Shown: piece after piece, positions 25,682 through 35,468 of the stretch
Numbering within the stretch: position 1 is the stretch's first letter
Layout of the letters: each line of letters begins with the position of its first letter
From: [Clostridium] aerotolerans DSM 5434
GTDB lineage: Bacteria > Bacillota > Clostridia > Lachnospirales > Lachnospiraceae
DNA length: 64,000 nt
Direction of reading: 5' to 3'
Assembly (NCBI RefSeq): GCF_000687555.1
Contig: NZ_JHWJ01000003.1
Location: 62,001 to 126,000 of the forward strand
Made by a program: the position numbers and the translations under genes
Notes under the pieces: generated by a model
Told to the model about the DNA's origin: nothing
The model's database searches: none
The model's input: the letters and a program-made list of their open reading frames with translations, nothing else

Positions 25682-26503
25682 ATGGAAAATGAGATCAAAT
25701 GTCCATACATCATATTTAAACTATCCGGGTCTCTTTACTGTATTGACAGCAGATATGTATCTACAATTGTACAGCTTCCAGAGTACAATACGATTCCTGC
25801 TGCACCAGCCAATGTAACCGGCATGTTCAAATACAGAGACCAGGTCATCCAGATGCTGGATTTGCGAATCACCTTTGGGATGAAATCCATTTTCAGCGAA
25901 TTCAGTGAATTTGAACAGATGATTGATGCAAGAAAACAGGATCATATCAACTGGGTTCGTGAATTTGAGCGCTACATAACAGAAGGCGGTGTATTTACAC
26001 TTGCCAAAGACTCCCATCAATGCGCTCTTGGCAGATGGTACGACCGATTTTCTACGGACAACCAATCTGTAATGTCTCATCTTCGTAAGATGGAAGAGCC
26101 TCATGAAAAGCTTCACCATTCCGCGTTTGAAGCAGAAGATTGCATGAAAAATCTTGAAGGTGAAGAGCTTAAGCTTCAATTAGATCAAATATTAAAGATG
26201 GCAAAAGAAACTTACATGCCTGAGATCTTAGCACTATTGGATCAATCAAAGGAAGTATTCCGGTCATCCCTTTTTAAAGAGATGGTTCTTATTCTTGACA
26301 ATACCAGCTGGGGAATCGTAGTGGATGAAATTGTAGCAGTTGAGGATCTCGAGATAATTGCGGACAGAAAGCAGGATCCAATGATCAACCGCTCCTCATT
26401 TATTTACAATGTTATGGAAAGCAGCAAACGGGAAGGACTGATTTTCGAACTGAGTACCGAGAGTCTCATTACGAAGTTAGAAGAACTGGAAACAACGTTC
26501 TAA
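25682..26503 (+). CDS. CheW-like protein with an internal zinc-binding CZB domain
   Basis: The 273-residue protein begins with half of a CheW fold (about 8-75: FKLSGSLYCIDSRYVSTIVQLPEY, GMFKYRDQVIQMLDLR). A CZB domain follows (about 82-170) with the His/Cys ligand pattern QDHINW, CALGRW and EPHEKLHHS. The CheW fold then resumes (about 198-270: VLILDNTSWGIVVDEIVAVEDL). CheW couples receptors to CheA; CZB binds zinc and senses redox or zinc in other chemoreceptors. The inserted layout suggests that zinc or oxidants tune coupling. It stands alone with its own terminator. Confidence 0.85.
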   Translation: MENEIKCPYIIFKLSGSLYCIDSRYVSTIVQLPEYNTIPAAPANVTGMFKYRDQVIQMLDLRITFGMKSIFSEFSEFEQMIDARKQDHINWVREFERYITEGGVFTLAKDSHQCALGRWYDRFSTDNQSVMSHLRKMEEPHEKLHHSAFEAEDCMKNLEGEELKLQLDQILKMAKETYMPEILALLDQSKEVFRSSLFKEMVLILDNTSWGIVVDEIVAVEDLEIIADRKQDPMINRSSFIYNVMESSKREGLIFELSTESLITKLEELETTF

Positions 26504-26527
26504 TGGATATCTCTTATATATTTGCAG

Positions 26528-26565
26528 AGAGCCGAAAAAGTCATAACGACTTCTCCGGCTCTTTG
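26528..26565 (+). terminator. Intrinsic terminator of the CheW-CZB gene
   Basis: AGAGCCG pairs with CGGCTCT, followed by a short T run. It lies before the convergent NUDIX gene and may serve both. Confidence 0.7.
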
Positions 26566-26573
26566 CATTCCGT

Positions 26574-27026
26574 TCAGAAATATTTTTTATTGCCCCAAAG
26601 GTTACTCTTCTTCAGATCCAGATATTCATTATAAGCCTTCTCCAGAATCTGCTTTTCATTGGAAAATTTCAGAAGATGATACGCTTCATGGAACTTGTAA
26701 TATCCTGAATCAATAAAGTATTCTTCCCGCTGTGGTTTACTGTAATAGCTGTCGGCCATCATCAGATACCAGTGTACATCCTTCTCCACCATATCCTGGG
26801 GTGTGTTAAAAGAGTACTGGCTCTTGCCGATGTACTTGATAATAGACGCACTGACCCCTGTCTCTTCCTTCACTTCACGGAGCGCTGTCTCTTTATACTC
26901 TTCACCCGCTTCTACTGTTCCCTTTGGCAAAACCCAACCTTCATACTTGTTTTTGTAATTCTTATATAAAACCAGAATTTTACCTCGAAAAATAACCACA
27001 CCGCCACAACTCGTTGCTTCTATCAT
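26574..27026 (-). CDS. NUDIX hydrolase
   Basis: This 150-residue protein carries the NUDIX box as GTVEAGEEYKETALREVKEETG (about 37-58), where the glutamates bind Mg. It should hydrolyse a nucleoside diphosphate linked to another group; the substrate is unknown. ATG 27026 follows GGAGGAATTGC and gives the usual N-terminus (IEATSCGGVVIF); an upstream in-frame start at 27086 has no such site. Confidence 0.9.
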   Translation of the reverse strand: MIEATSCGGVVIFRGKILVLYKNYKNKYEGWVLPKGTVEAGEEYKETALREVKEETGVSASIIKYIGKSQYSFNTPQDMVEKDVHWYLMMADSYYSKPQREEYFIDSGYYKFHEAYHLLKFSNEKQILEKAYNEYLDLKKSNLWGNKKYF

Positions 27027-27162
27027 TGCAATTCCTCCAGAGTGAACCGGATATTTATAACAAACTCCGATTTTGGTGTGTCTCACAGACTGGCTATAGT
27101 ATACCTCTTTTTCACCTCTTATGCAAGTCTGTAATCATCAAAACCATATATCATATCTTGCA

Positions 27163-28587
27163 TCATCTGGAAAAATATAAGTCAAAAAGAGCTCTGGCAA
27201 TGGGTGCGGCTGCCTGTCCGCCGGAACCGCCTTCCTCTACAATTACGCTGACAACTACTTTCGGGTGCTCCACGGGTGCGAATCCGATGAACCACGCGTG
27301 TGTCTCTTTCGCTTTTTCGAATTCTGCAGAACCTGTTTTTCCTGCTACCGTATAGGATTTGGTACGAAGAGCAGAGCCGGTTCCGTCTGTCACCACGGCC
27401 TTCATATATTCGGTCAATGCCGCCGATTCCTCTGCGGTCATTAAATTTCCGTAGGACTGAGGCATGAACTTCTTTACAACATCTCCTCCCACGCTTTCCA
27501 CGCGGTCAATCAAATAAGGCTTCATAAGCGTACCACCGTTTGCTATGGCGGCAGTCATCATGGCATTGTGAATGGGAGTGATCTGGGTCTGGCCCTGACC
27601 GATGGAGGTCTGAAGAATCTGCCAGGTTTCTGCTCCGCTTTCCATAGAATAAGAGCTTTTACTGTAGGGAATGGACAGGGGCAGTTCTTTATTAAACAAT
27701 AGCTGTTCCGAGGTATTCTTTAAGCTATTTAAATTCAGGGAAAGACCCAGGTTTGAAAAGGCACCGTTACAGGAATTGGCAAATGCCTGAATCAGATTCT
27801 GGTGCCCATGTGCCGTTCCATGGTAACACTTAATGGAATATTCTCCATTTTTATATACCCCGTTACAATCAAAGGTATAATCTCCGTAGTTAGAGGGATT
27901 TTCCCTCATATATTCCAGAGCTGTTACCACCTTAAAGGTAGAACCAGGCGGATACAGCCCCTGAGTAGCTCGGTTTAGCAGCTGACCAGAGGTATTCTCC
28001 TCCGCTACCAGATGATTCCAGTCTGCCAGCAGAGTGTTTGGATTATAATCCGGCTTTGATACCATGGCAAGAATCTTTCCTGTATCCGGCTCCATGACGA
28101 CCACAGCTCCGTTTCTCTTACCCAGTGCATCATAAGCAGCCTTCTGGAGATCGAGATCAAGGGTAGTGACTACATTATCTCCCTTATTCTTCACAGAAGA
28201 CAGTTCGTTAAAGACCTGTTCCAGCATATTTACATGGCTGGTAAGCAGGTAAAAGTTAGAAAGAGCCTCAAGTCCTGTCTTTCCATTGGTGGAGTATCCC
28301 ACAACATGAGAAAAGAGAGAATCATAAGGATAAAATCTAGATTCATTTCCTTCCCCATCTACATTGGTCTGGGCCAGTACTCTTCCATCACTGCTTCGTA
28401 TCTCACCTCTGACCACCCGGTCAGCAAAGCTGTCAAGTCTTGCATTATAGGAATTGTTGATCACAGCATCACTTTTCGCAAAAAGAAAGTAACCGTAATA
28501 AGCGGAAAGCCCTGCAAACAGGAGTACAATTCCATAGGTGAGTATGAGCATATGACGATTTGCTTTTGGATTTGGATTACTCTTCAT
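27163..28587 (-). CDS. Class B penicillin-binding protein (peptidoglycan transpeptidase)
   Basis: This 474-residue protein has an N-terminal membrane helix (about 15-35) and a transpeptidase domain. Active serine motif STFK lies in YPPGSTFKVVTAL. The SxN motif is SCN in ANSCNGAF, and KTGSAEF is the KTG box. It cross-links peptidoglycan outside the membrane. The gene overlaps rodA by 11 bp, so it likely works with that glycosyltransferase in a SEDS-PBP pair. ATG 28587 follows GAGG; 28602 is a possible longer start without such a site. Confidence 0.92.
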   Translation of the reverse strand: MKSNPNPKANRHMLILTYGIVLLFAGLSAYYGYFLFAKSDAVINNSYNARLDSFADRVVRGEIRSSDGRVLAQTNVDGEGNESRFYPYDSLFSHVVGYSTNGKTGLEALSNFYLLTSHVNMLEQVFNELSSVKNKGDNVVTTLDLDLQKAAYDALGKRNGAVVVMEPDTGKILAMVSKPDYNPNTLLADWNHLVAEENTSGQLLNRATQGLYPPGSTFKVVTALEYMRENPSNYGDYTFDCNGVYKNGEYSIKCYHGTAHGHQNLIQAFANSCNGAFSNLGLSLNLNSLKNTSEQLLFNKELPLSIPYSKSSYSMESGAETWQILQTSIGQGQTQITPIHNAMMTAAIANGGTLMKPYLIDRVESVGGDVVKKFMPQSYGNLMTAEESAALTEYMKAVVTDGTGSALRTKSYTVAGKTGSAEFEKAKETHAWFIGFAPVEHPKVVVSVIVEEGGSGGQAAAPIARALFDLYFSR

Positions 28588-29896
28588 CTTCTTCCTCTTC
28601 ATTGCGTTTCAAAATATAAAGTCCTTGCATGATACCAAAGATAATAAATGTACTTAAAATGGAGCTTCCTCCATAGCTGACAAGGGGCAGTGTCACTCCT
28701 GTGGAGGGGATAAACTTTGTCACTCCGCCCACAGTCAAAAACACCTGGAAAATATAGATCGTTCCCAATCCAAATGCAATCAGCTTATAAAACACTGCCT
28801 GCATCTTACTGGCGATCATCATAAACTGCAAAAAGCATCCAAGACAGATTAGCAGGATGCATAAGGCAAATACAGCCCCCAGCTCTTCGGATATGGCAGA
28901 GAAAATAAAATCCTTTTCCACTACAGGAATTTTTCTTGGCATTCCCCGATAAAGCCCCATACCGAACCAGCCACCGGTTCCAATTGCAAAAAGAGACTGG
29001 GTAATCTGATAACCTTTTCCCGCTATGTCAGACCAGGGATTCAGCCATGCCATGACCCTTGTCCGAACGTGGCCAAATATCTGGTAAGCCAGCAGGGATG
29101 CCACTGAACCGCCTCCGATTCCAGCCAGAAGATAGAGCCATTTTCCAGTGGCAACAAAAAGCATGAACACATATGCCACAAAGAAAATCAAGGCGCTTCC
29201 CAGATCCTTTGAAATAACAAGAATCAAAACATGAATAGAGGCTACTGCTGACACAGTCATCACGGTCTTGAAATCGGTAGACCGGTAAAACATTGTGGCA
29301 ATAAAAAATACATAGCTTATTTTTACAAACTCTGAGGGCTGGATAGAAAAGTCTCCCACCCCAAGAGAGAGCTGGGCTCCAAAGCTGCTGGTACCGGCGA
29401 TGCATACAATACCCAGAAGAATAATTCCTCCGATGCCGTAAATCCAGGGAATCCTGCTTAACTGCCATACCCGGTCTATGACAAACGGAATGATCCAGGT
29501 GATCACCGCTGCCGCCACGACAATTACAAACTGCTTCATCGCCCGGTCAAAGGAAAGCCTGGTGAGCATGATAAAGCCCACAGCCAGAAGCATGCACATA
29601 TTGTTTACCAAAAGCCTGGATACATTTCTGTAAAACAACCGGTACAAAAATAGATATACCAAAAAGAACAAAACCTGAGCCAGATAAAATACCAGTATTC
29701 TCTCATCCTTTGTTTCAAACCAAGTGATAACATAAGCAAGCAAATGAATCAGAAACATGGAGAAATTCTGGCGCCTGCAGATTTTCTTTTTTTTGTATTC
29801 GTCCTTTGCAGAAAAAATATGAAAATTAAAAAATGTATACAGTGCGATCAATAGTATCATCAGATATCTTGACACATCAATTATTAGATTAATCAT
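28577..29896 (-). CDS. SEDS-family peptidoglycan glycosyltransferase (RodA/FtsW)
   Basis: This 439-residue polytopic protein has about ten membrane helices. Typical SEDS segments are GDFSIQPSEFVKISYVFFIA, SKDLGSALIFFVAYVFMLFVATG and SAISEELGAVFALCIL, and GVTLPLVSYGGSSILSTFIIFGIMQGL near the C-terminus. It polymerises glycan strands from lipid II. Pairing with the overlapping class B PBP gene supports this. RodA and FtsW cannot be told apart safely here. Confidence 0.93.
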   Translation of the reverse strand: MINLIIDVSRYLMILLIALYTFFNFHIFSAKDEYKKKKICRRQNFSMFLIHLLAYVITWFETKDERILVFYLAQVLFFLVYLFLYRLFYRNVSRLLVNNMCMLLAVGFIMLTRLSFDRAMKQFVIVVAAAVITWIIPFVIDRVWQLSRIPWIYGIGGIILLGIVCIAGTSSFGAQLSLGVGDFSIQPSEFVKISYVFFIATMFYRSTDFKTVMTVSAVASIHVLILVISKDLGSALIFFVAYVFMLFVATGKWLYLLAGIGGGSVASLLAYQIFGHVRTRVMAWLNPWSDIAGKGYQITQSLFAIGTGGWFGMGLYRGMPRKIPVVEKDFIFSAISEELGAVFALCILLICLGCFLQFMMIASKMQAVFYKLIAFGLGTIYIFQVFLTVGGVTKFIPSTGVTLPLVSYGGSSILSTFIIFGIMQGLYILKRNEEEEDEE

Positions 29897-29903
29897 ATAT
29901 CAC

Positions 29904-32084
29904 CTACTCTACGCCGCGCTTAAAATGACCTCGTGTAAATTCTTCAAAAGGAAGCTCTCGTTTTTCTCCCCGATAAAATTCTCCCAAATAATACTGGATC
30001 ACTGCCTTTGTCTGCTCCTTATCTTCGGTTGTAAACTGAAGTCTCAAAGAAGACGGAGCCAGTGACTTAATTCCCTCGCCAAAACCATGGAGAGATACTG
30101 GAGCAGAATTATAAATCGTATTATAGCAGAAGGTACAATGGTTTCTGACAGGAAACTCTTTTCCCATACGATCTTTCATCATAAGAACTCCTGGAATTTT
30201 ATCACATTGCTCCACACCCTGATGGATACACTGTGCCGTTACCATCATGGGCAATCGTCCGTATACCAGAAGCTCTCCCGGAACACTTAGCTTTCCCAGT
30301 TCCCGGTTGTTTAATTCTACCGGCCAGGTAAGCTCGTCGGCTCCTAAATCTGAATATAACTCCTGAGCCCGGTTGTTCATCCCATACATGCCAAAATCAA
30401 AAATCAGCTTTCCGTCGATGTCTTTTTGCTTCAAATATGCGACTTCTTCCAGGGAACGAATGAGGAAACCGTCAAAAGAAGCCTCTTTAAGCTCTTTCGT
30501 ATACTTATCTAAGAACTGCTCTGCTCTTGTCCTGAAAATATGGGGCATAGTAAGCATGCATTCTTTCCCGTTCTTATGACACAGCTCAACATAAGACTTC
30601 CAGCGTTCCGGTTCAAATTCAGCTGCATCGATATAGATGCGGCTTACCCGCGGACTATTGGCAGCGGTTTCCAGACAATCCGGCCGTTCCAGGGATACTG
30701 TCAGCTTACAATCCTCTCCTGACTTTAGATCAGCCTTCATTGTTCCTTCTTTTTTTACAGCCGCTTTCCGGTCTTCCCTTCTATACTGGCTTAATATCGC
30801 TTTTTCTATCTCCTCCAGACCTCTTCTTCGAAGATCATTTAGGGACTGAACAGGAAGAAAGCAATTTCCTGTCAAATGAATCTCAAGGTTCTCAAAATAG
30901 AAAGGCGTATTTCCTGTCTTATCAAGCTGTTTTCTTATCTTTTCCTCTGTCATCGGCTGATTCTGGGCCTTTTGAACCAGATCGCCGGTAACCGTAACCT
31001 CATGTCCGCAGGCTTCCAGTAAAAGACATGCTGCCTGTCCTTCTTCTAAAAAGGCTTGTCCATGAACCGCTTCTTTGACCTGCTTTTCCACATAATTTTC
31101 ATCCAGGTAATCAAACAATGCCTGATTGCCTTCCCGGAAGGACGGTTTCTCTTTCCATACCACCATGTCCCGTCCATTATGCTTTTTGTAATATCCATCG
31201 GTCTGGCCGCCCCGGTCAAATAAGTCCAAAAGCGCCTTTCGGTCTTCCTCTTTGATGTGGTAGCCTTCCCGTCCCCGGCTCAAATATAGGTCCGTATATT
31301 TACGGTAAATGCTTACGACTCCAGCAGTATACCTGGGGCTCTTCATTCTGCCTTCAATTTTCATAGAATAAACACCCGCTTCAATCATATCGGGAATTAT
31401 ATCCAGAGTGCTTAAATCCTTAAGGCTTAAAACGTAACGGTCTTCCTTTTTTCCAATGACCTTTCCGTCTTTTTTTACTTCATAAGGCAGACGGCAGGTC
31501 TGGGCGCATCTTCCTCTGTTGCCGCTACGGCCACCGATTAAGCTGCTGAAAAGACACTGGCCCGAATAGCAGTAGCAAAGAGCTCCGTGAACAAAGCTTT
31601 CAATCTCAACATCCACATTGTCATGAATCTGTTTGATTTCCCGCAGAGATATCTCCCTGGCAGTGACCACTCTCTCGGCTCCCAGACTTTTTAAGATACC
31701 GGCGCCATATGCTCCTGTGGTGCTCATCTGTGTGCTTGCATGAATGGCAAGACCCGGGAAATTCTCCTTGATAAAAGAAAACACCCCCATATCCTGAACA
31801 ATCGCCGCATCTAGTCCCTGTCTGTAATAAGGAAGAAGATAATCAAATAAATCTCCCATCTCCTGTTCCTTCATGAGTGTATTGACCGTCAAATAGAGCT
31901 TTCTTCCGTGTAGATGAACATAGTCGATTGCCTCTAAAAGCTTGTCTTCTTCCGGATTCTGCGCAAACGCTCTCGCTCCAAACCGACTTCCCCCCATATA
32001 TACAGCATCAGCCCCTGCTGCAACTGCTGCTTTCATGCTTTCAAACGATCCTGCCGGAGCTAGGATCTCAACTGCTTTTTTCAC
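29904..32084 (-). CDS. U32-family peptidase (collagenase-like), with C-terminal DUF3656-type extension
   Basis: This 726-residue protein begins with a TIM-barrel U32 domain (EILAPAGSFESMKAAVAAGADAVYMGG and FVHGALCYCYSGQCLFSSLIGGRSGNRGRCAQTCRLPY). The cysteine cluster resembles the Fe-S and substrate site of the RlhA/TrhP relatives that hydroxylate RNA. A second cysteine-rich segment lies near the end (NHCTFCYNTIYNS). Despite the name, an RNA-modifying role is possible. A GTG start follows AGGAGG. It lies between zapA and rodA in one operon. Confidence 0.88.
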   Translation of the reverse strand: MKKAVEILAPAGSFESMKAAVAAGADAVYMGGSRFGARAFAQNPEEDKLLEAIDYVHLHGRKLYLTVNTLMKEQEMGDLFDYLLPYYRQGLDAAIVQDMGVFSFIKENFPGLAIHASTQMSTTGAYGAGILKSLGAERVVTAREISLREIKQIHDNVDVEIESFVHGALCYCYSGQCLFSSLIGGRSGNRGRCAQTCRLPYEVKKDGKVIGKKEDRYVLSLKDLSTLDIIPDMIEAGVYSMKIEGRMKSPRYTAGVVSIYRKYTDLYLSRGREGYHIKEEDRKALLDLFDRGGQTDGYYKKHNGRDMVVWKEKPSFREGNQALFDYLDENYVEKQVKEAVHGQAFLEEGQAACLLLEACGHEVTVTGDLVQKAQNQPMTEEKIRKQLDKTGNTPFYFENLEIHLTGNCFLPVQSLNDLRRRGLEEIEKAILSQYRREDRKAAVKKEGTMKADLKSGEDCKLTVSLERPDCLETAANSPRVSRIYIDAAEFEPERWKSYVELCHKNGKECMLTMPHIFRTRAEQFLDKYTKELKEASFDGFLIRSLEEVAYLKQKDIDGKLIFDFGMYGMNNRAQELYSDLGADELTWPVELNNRELGKLSVPGELLVYGRLPMMVTAQCIHQGVEQCDKIPGVLMMKDRMGKEFPVRNHCTFCYNTIYNSAPVSLHGFGEGIKSLAPSSLRLQFTTEDKEQTKAVIQYYLGEFYRGEKRELPFEEFTRGHFKRGVE

Positions 32085-32156
32085 ATATGCCTCCTGTTTG
32101 CCTCTATTGATGAAAGAGAGGATGTCATGGCAGCGCCATAAAACATCCCCTCGTAA

Positions 32157-32504
32157 TTATTCCTTCTTTGCCCCTGAAAGTTCGTGCTTTGCTGCTTCAA
32201 GCTTCATCTGAGTCGCCACCAGCTCATGCTTTAAGCTGTAGGTCTCCTTCTCCATCTCTGCCTTTTGCTGTTCCAGTCTGGCAATCTGCTCTCTGGCTTT
32301 AAAATAATCATCTGCCATATTAAGCTCTATCATGACATTCTGGTACTCTGCACTTTGCTTTGTAAATCCCTCCTGGCGTTTTAACGTCAGGATCATCTCA
32401 TTGATATAGCTTGCCAGGCGCTGAATGTATCCCTCTTCTTCACTTCCGGCTAATGTATATATTTTGCCATCTATTAAAACTTCTGTATTGTGTTTGGAAT
32501 CCAT
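32157..32504 (-). CDS. zapA: Cell division protein ZapA
   Basis: This 115-residue protein has the ZapA N-domain (TEVLIDGKIYTLAGSEEEGYIQRLASYINEMI) and a C-terminal coiled-coil (about 65-112). ZapA bundles FtsZ filaments at the division site. Length is normal. The start follows AGGAGAAAAAAC. The gene lies after ruvB and before the U32 peptidase. Confidence 0.88.
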   Translation of the reverse strand: MDSKHNTEVLIDGKIYTLAGSEEEGYIQRLASYINEMILTLKRQEGFTKQSAEYQNVMIELNMADDYFKAREQIARLEQQKAEMEKETYSLKHELVATQMKLEAAKHELSGAKKE

Positions 32505-32585
32505 GTTTTTTCTCCTGTTATCATTTGCTCTTTCTTTACTATATCACACTTTATAAAGTTAGGAAAGTTCTAAAATTCAGGCAGG

Positions 32586-33584
32586 TCATGGTTCCAGTGT
32601 GATTCCAAGATGCGCATAAGCACGTTCCGTTGCTACCCGTCCCCTAGAGGTACGGTTTAAAAACCCATTCATTAAAAGGTAGGGTTCGTATACATCTTCC
32701 AGCGTGCCTGCATCTTCCCCTAAAGCCGCTGCAAGTGTATCAAGGCCCACCGGGCCTCCTGAAAACTTCTCAATCATTGTGGTTAAGATGGCACGGTCAT
32801 TGTAATCCAGTCCAAACTTATCCACATCCAGAATATCAAGGGCAAAATCAGCCACCTCTTTGGTAATCACACCATCATACTTTACCTGGGCAAAATCCCG
32901 GACCCTCTTTAGAAGGCGGTTTGCAAGTCTGGGAGTTCCTCTGGAACGCTTGGCGATCTCCGCTGCTCCCTCTTCCTCGATCTCAACATTAAGAACTCTG
33001 GCAGAACGGCAGACAATGACCTTTAGCTCCTGAGGTGAATAAAACTCCAGCTTTTGAACCACGCCGAATCGGTCCCTAAGCGGTGCTGTTAAAAGCCCGG
33101 CTCTCGTCGTTGCTCCTACCAGAGTAAACCTTGGCAGATCCAGTCTTATGGATCTCGCTGCGGAATCTTTTCCCAGCATGATATCAATGGCAAAATCCTC
33201 CATAGCAGGGTATAACACCTCTTCCACCTGCCGGTTCAACCGGTGAATCTCATCTACGAACAGCACATCGCCTTCCTGGAGATTATTTAAAATAGCTGCG
33301 ATTTCTCCTGGCTTTTCAATGGCCGGACCTGAGGTGACCTTCATATTGACCCCCATCTCATTGGCAATGATGCCGGAGAGAGTGGTCTTACCAAGACCAG
33401 GAGGGCCGTAGAATAATACGTGATCTAAGGATTCCCCTCTGGCTTTAGCAGCCTCAATATATACTTTCAGATTGTTTCGGATTTTTTCCTGTCCAATATA
33501 TTCATTCAGACTTCCAGGCCTTAAGTTCGGCTCAATCTGCTTGTCTTCTTCCGTTATCTCTGTGGTTATAATTCTTCGTTCCAT
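32586..33584 (-). CDS. ruvB: Holliday junction branch-migration ATPase RuvB
   Basis: This 332-residue AAA+ protein has the typical start [19 protein letters not shown]. Walker A is [10 protein letters not shown], Walker B is LFVDEIHRL, sensor 1 is [18 protein letters not shown] and the C-terminal DNA-binding winged helix is [14 protein letters not shown]. It forms hexamers that drive branch migration with RuvA. It lies 20 bp downstream of ruvA. Confidence 0.97.
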   Translation of the reverse strand: MERRIITTEITEEDKQIEPNLRPGSLNEYIGQEKIRNNLKVYIEAAKARGESLDHVLFYGPPGLGKTTLSGIIANEMGVNMKVTSGPAIEKPGEIAAILNNLQEGDVLFVDEIHRLNRQVEEVLYPAMEDFAIDIMLGKDSAARSIRLDLPRFTLVGATTRAGLLTAPLRDRFGVVQKLEFYSPQELKVIVCRSARVLNVEIEEEGAAEIAKRSRGTPRLANRLLKRVRDFAQVKYDGVITKEVADFALDILDVDKFGLDYNDRAILTTMIEKFSGGPVGLDTLAAALGEDAGTLEDVYEPYLLMNGFLNRTSRGRVATERAYAHLGITLEP

Positions 33585-33604
33585 CTTATACTTTACCCGT
33601 CATT

Positions 33605-34210
33605 TTATAGAAAAGCCAAATGTTTTAATGATGCCTTAAGCACATCTTCTGCTGTCATGGATTCTGTTAGTTCCACTTTTTTCACGGCTCGTCCCGCTTC
33701 CGAAGCCGTATAGCCAAGAGCCGTAAGGGCTTCTATGGCTTCTCCAGCCACTCCGCCAAGGGATGCAGAATCATTCACGGTTTCAGCAAACACCGGTAAC
33801 ACATCTGCCATATCCACCTTGTCCTTTAAATCAAGGATAATTCTCTGAGCCGTCTTCGCTCCCACACCTGGTGCCTTGGAAATCGCCTTGGCATCTCCGC
33901 ACACAATGGCTCTTCTTAAATCATCAGGAGACAGTGCTGAGAGTACTCCTAAGGCTCCCTTAGGCCCAATTCCGTTGACGCTTATGAGCTGCTTGAACAT
34001 CTGCAGATCCTGGCGGCTTAAAAAACCGTATAAGCACATCGCATCCTCTCTTACCTGAAAATATGTATAAAGCTTAACTTCTTTGCCGATTCCAGGCAGT
34101 CTTTGAAGTACGGATACTGGAACGTGTACTTCATAGCCCATGTTCCCGCATTCTATCACTACCGTATCCTCAAACAACTCCACAAGCGGTCCTTTTACAT
34201 AAGATATCAA
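33605..34210 (-). CDS. ruvA: Holliday junction-binding protein RuvA
   Basis: This 201-residue protein starts ISYVKGPLVELFEDTVVIECG after a TTG codon, the usual RuvA N-terminus. The TTG at 34210 follows AAGGAGA at good spacing; longer frames to 34333 have no ribosome site and exceed the family length. Helix-hairpin-helix motifs are VNGIGPKGALGVLSAL and APGVGAKTAQRIILDLKDK. A C-terminal RuvB-interacting domain follows. It binds the four-way junction and directs RuvB. Confidence 0.95.
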   Translation of the reverse strand: MISYVKGPLVELFEDTVVIECGNMGYEVHVPVSVLQRLPGIGKEVKLYTYFQVREDAMCLYGFLSRQDLQMFKQLISVNGIGPKGALGVLSALSPDDLRRAIVCGDAKAISKAPGVGAKTAQRIILDLKDKVDMADVLPVFAETVNDSASLGGVAGEAIEALTALGYTASEAGRAVKKVELTESMTAEDVLKASLKHLAFL

Positions 34211-34315
34211 ATCTGTCTGTCTCCTTTTGGCTCCTGTATTCGTAATTAGTGGTTTTATCATAGCATAAGGTCTGTTGTTATGCAAGGGTATCATCGAACA
34301 AATATTCTGTTTTCG

Positions 34316-34344
34316 TTGACGGACAGGCGGCATTCCGCTATAAT
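34316..34344 (+). promoter_or_regulatory. SigA-type promoter
   Basis: TTGACG, a 17-bp spacer and TATAAT lie 29 bp before the start of the RNase H-like gene. This is the clearest housekeeping promoter in the window. Confidence 0.85.
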
Positions 34345-34372
34345 ATTGGTGAAAGAAAGGACGGCATTATTT

Positions 34373-35467
34373 ATGATTACCCTACATAAAACCATAGAAT
34401 TTCAGGAGACTTATCCGCTTGAGAGAATCGGCAGGAAAGAGGAACTTCTGTTTTTTGATATAGAAACAACCGGTTTTTCTGGAGAATACTCCACCCTATA
34501 TTTGATTGGCTGCGTCTATTATGAGAATGGCTGCTGGAATTTAATTCAGTGGTTCGCTGATACTCTGGAAGCGGAGCAGGAGCTCCTACACACCTTTTTT
34601 GAGTTTTTAAAAGGCTTTTCCAAAGTGATTCATTTTAATGGGGATGGCTTTGATCTGCCATACCTGTTAAAGCGCTGCCGGGCCTACGGACTGCCTTATG
34701 ATTTTTCTCACGTAGACAGCTTTGATATATATAGGAAGATACGCCCTTACCGGGAGCTCCTTGGGCTGTCCAGCATGAAGCAAAAAGCAATCGAAGCTTT
34801 TTTAAAGATTCAGCGAGACGACCTTTATTCCGGGGGACAGCTGATTGAGGTATACAAAGATTATTTAATGACCCATGAATCATTTTTATTTGATCTGCTG
34901 ATTCTTCATAATGAGGATGATTTAAAGGGAATGCCCCTGATTCTTCCCATATTAAGCTATCCGGATTTTCTGGAACATGAATTTCATCTGGAGAACCAGG
35001 AGCTTATCAGCCAGCCGGATATCTTTGGGCGGGAGCATAAGTCTCTTAAACTGGTCTGTAAAAATGGTTTTTCTGTACCAACAGGCTTTTCGAAATCCAA
35101 CTCTGTATTCAGCCTGGAGGCAGAAGGAGAACTACTAAGTATTACCGTGGACTTATTTGAAGGAGAACTAAAGTATTTTTATCCGGATTATAAAAATTAC
35201 TATTATCTGATTTACGAGGACAAAGCCATACATAAAAGCGTTGCTGAGTACGTTGATAAAGAGGCCAGAAAAAAGGCAACTGCCAAAACCTGTTATACCC
35301 GCCAGACAGGTCTTTATCTTCCTCAATTTTCGCCCTTATGGTCCCCATGTCTTCAGATGGAGCACAAAGATAAGATTACCTACGTTCCTTTCCACATAAA
35401 TCTGCTTCAGGATGAACAAAAGTCCAGACTTTATATCAGCCACGTATTAGATGCCCTCGGCCGGTAG
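34373..35467 (+). CDS. Ribonuclease H-like exonuclease (YprB-type)
   Basis: This 364-residue protein has a DEDD-type exonuclease domain (about 20-190). Key residues are FFDIETTGF (first motif DxE), IHFNGDGFDLPYLLKRC and HNEDDLKGM (last Asp). The C-terminal half is unassigned. The family includes B. subtilis YprB, of unclear role in nucleic acid repair. ATG 34373 lies after GAAAGGACGG; a longer reading from 34280 would start before the promoter. Confidence 0.88.
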   Translation: MITLHKTIEFQETYPLERIGRKEELLFFDIETTGFSGEYSTLYLIGCVYYENGCWNLIQWFADTLEAEQELLHTFFEFLKGFSKVIHFNGDGFDLPYLLKRCRAYGLPYDFSHVDSFDIYRKIRPYRELLGLSSMKQKAIEAFLKIQRDDLYSGGQLIEVYKDYLMTHESFLFDLLILHNEDDLKGMPLILPILSYPDFLEHEFHLENQELISQPDIFGREHKSLKLVCKNGFSVPTGFSKSNSVFSLEAEGELLSITVDLFEGELKYFYPDYKNYYYLIYEDKAIHKSVAEYVDKEARKKATAKTCYTRQTGLYLPQFSPLWSPCLQMEHKDKITYVPFHINLLQDEQKSRLYISHVLDALGR

Positions 35468-35468
35468 A

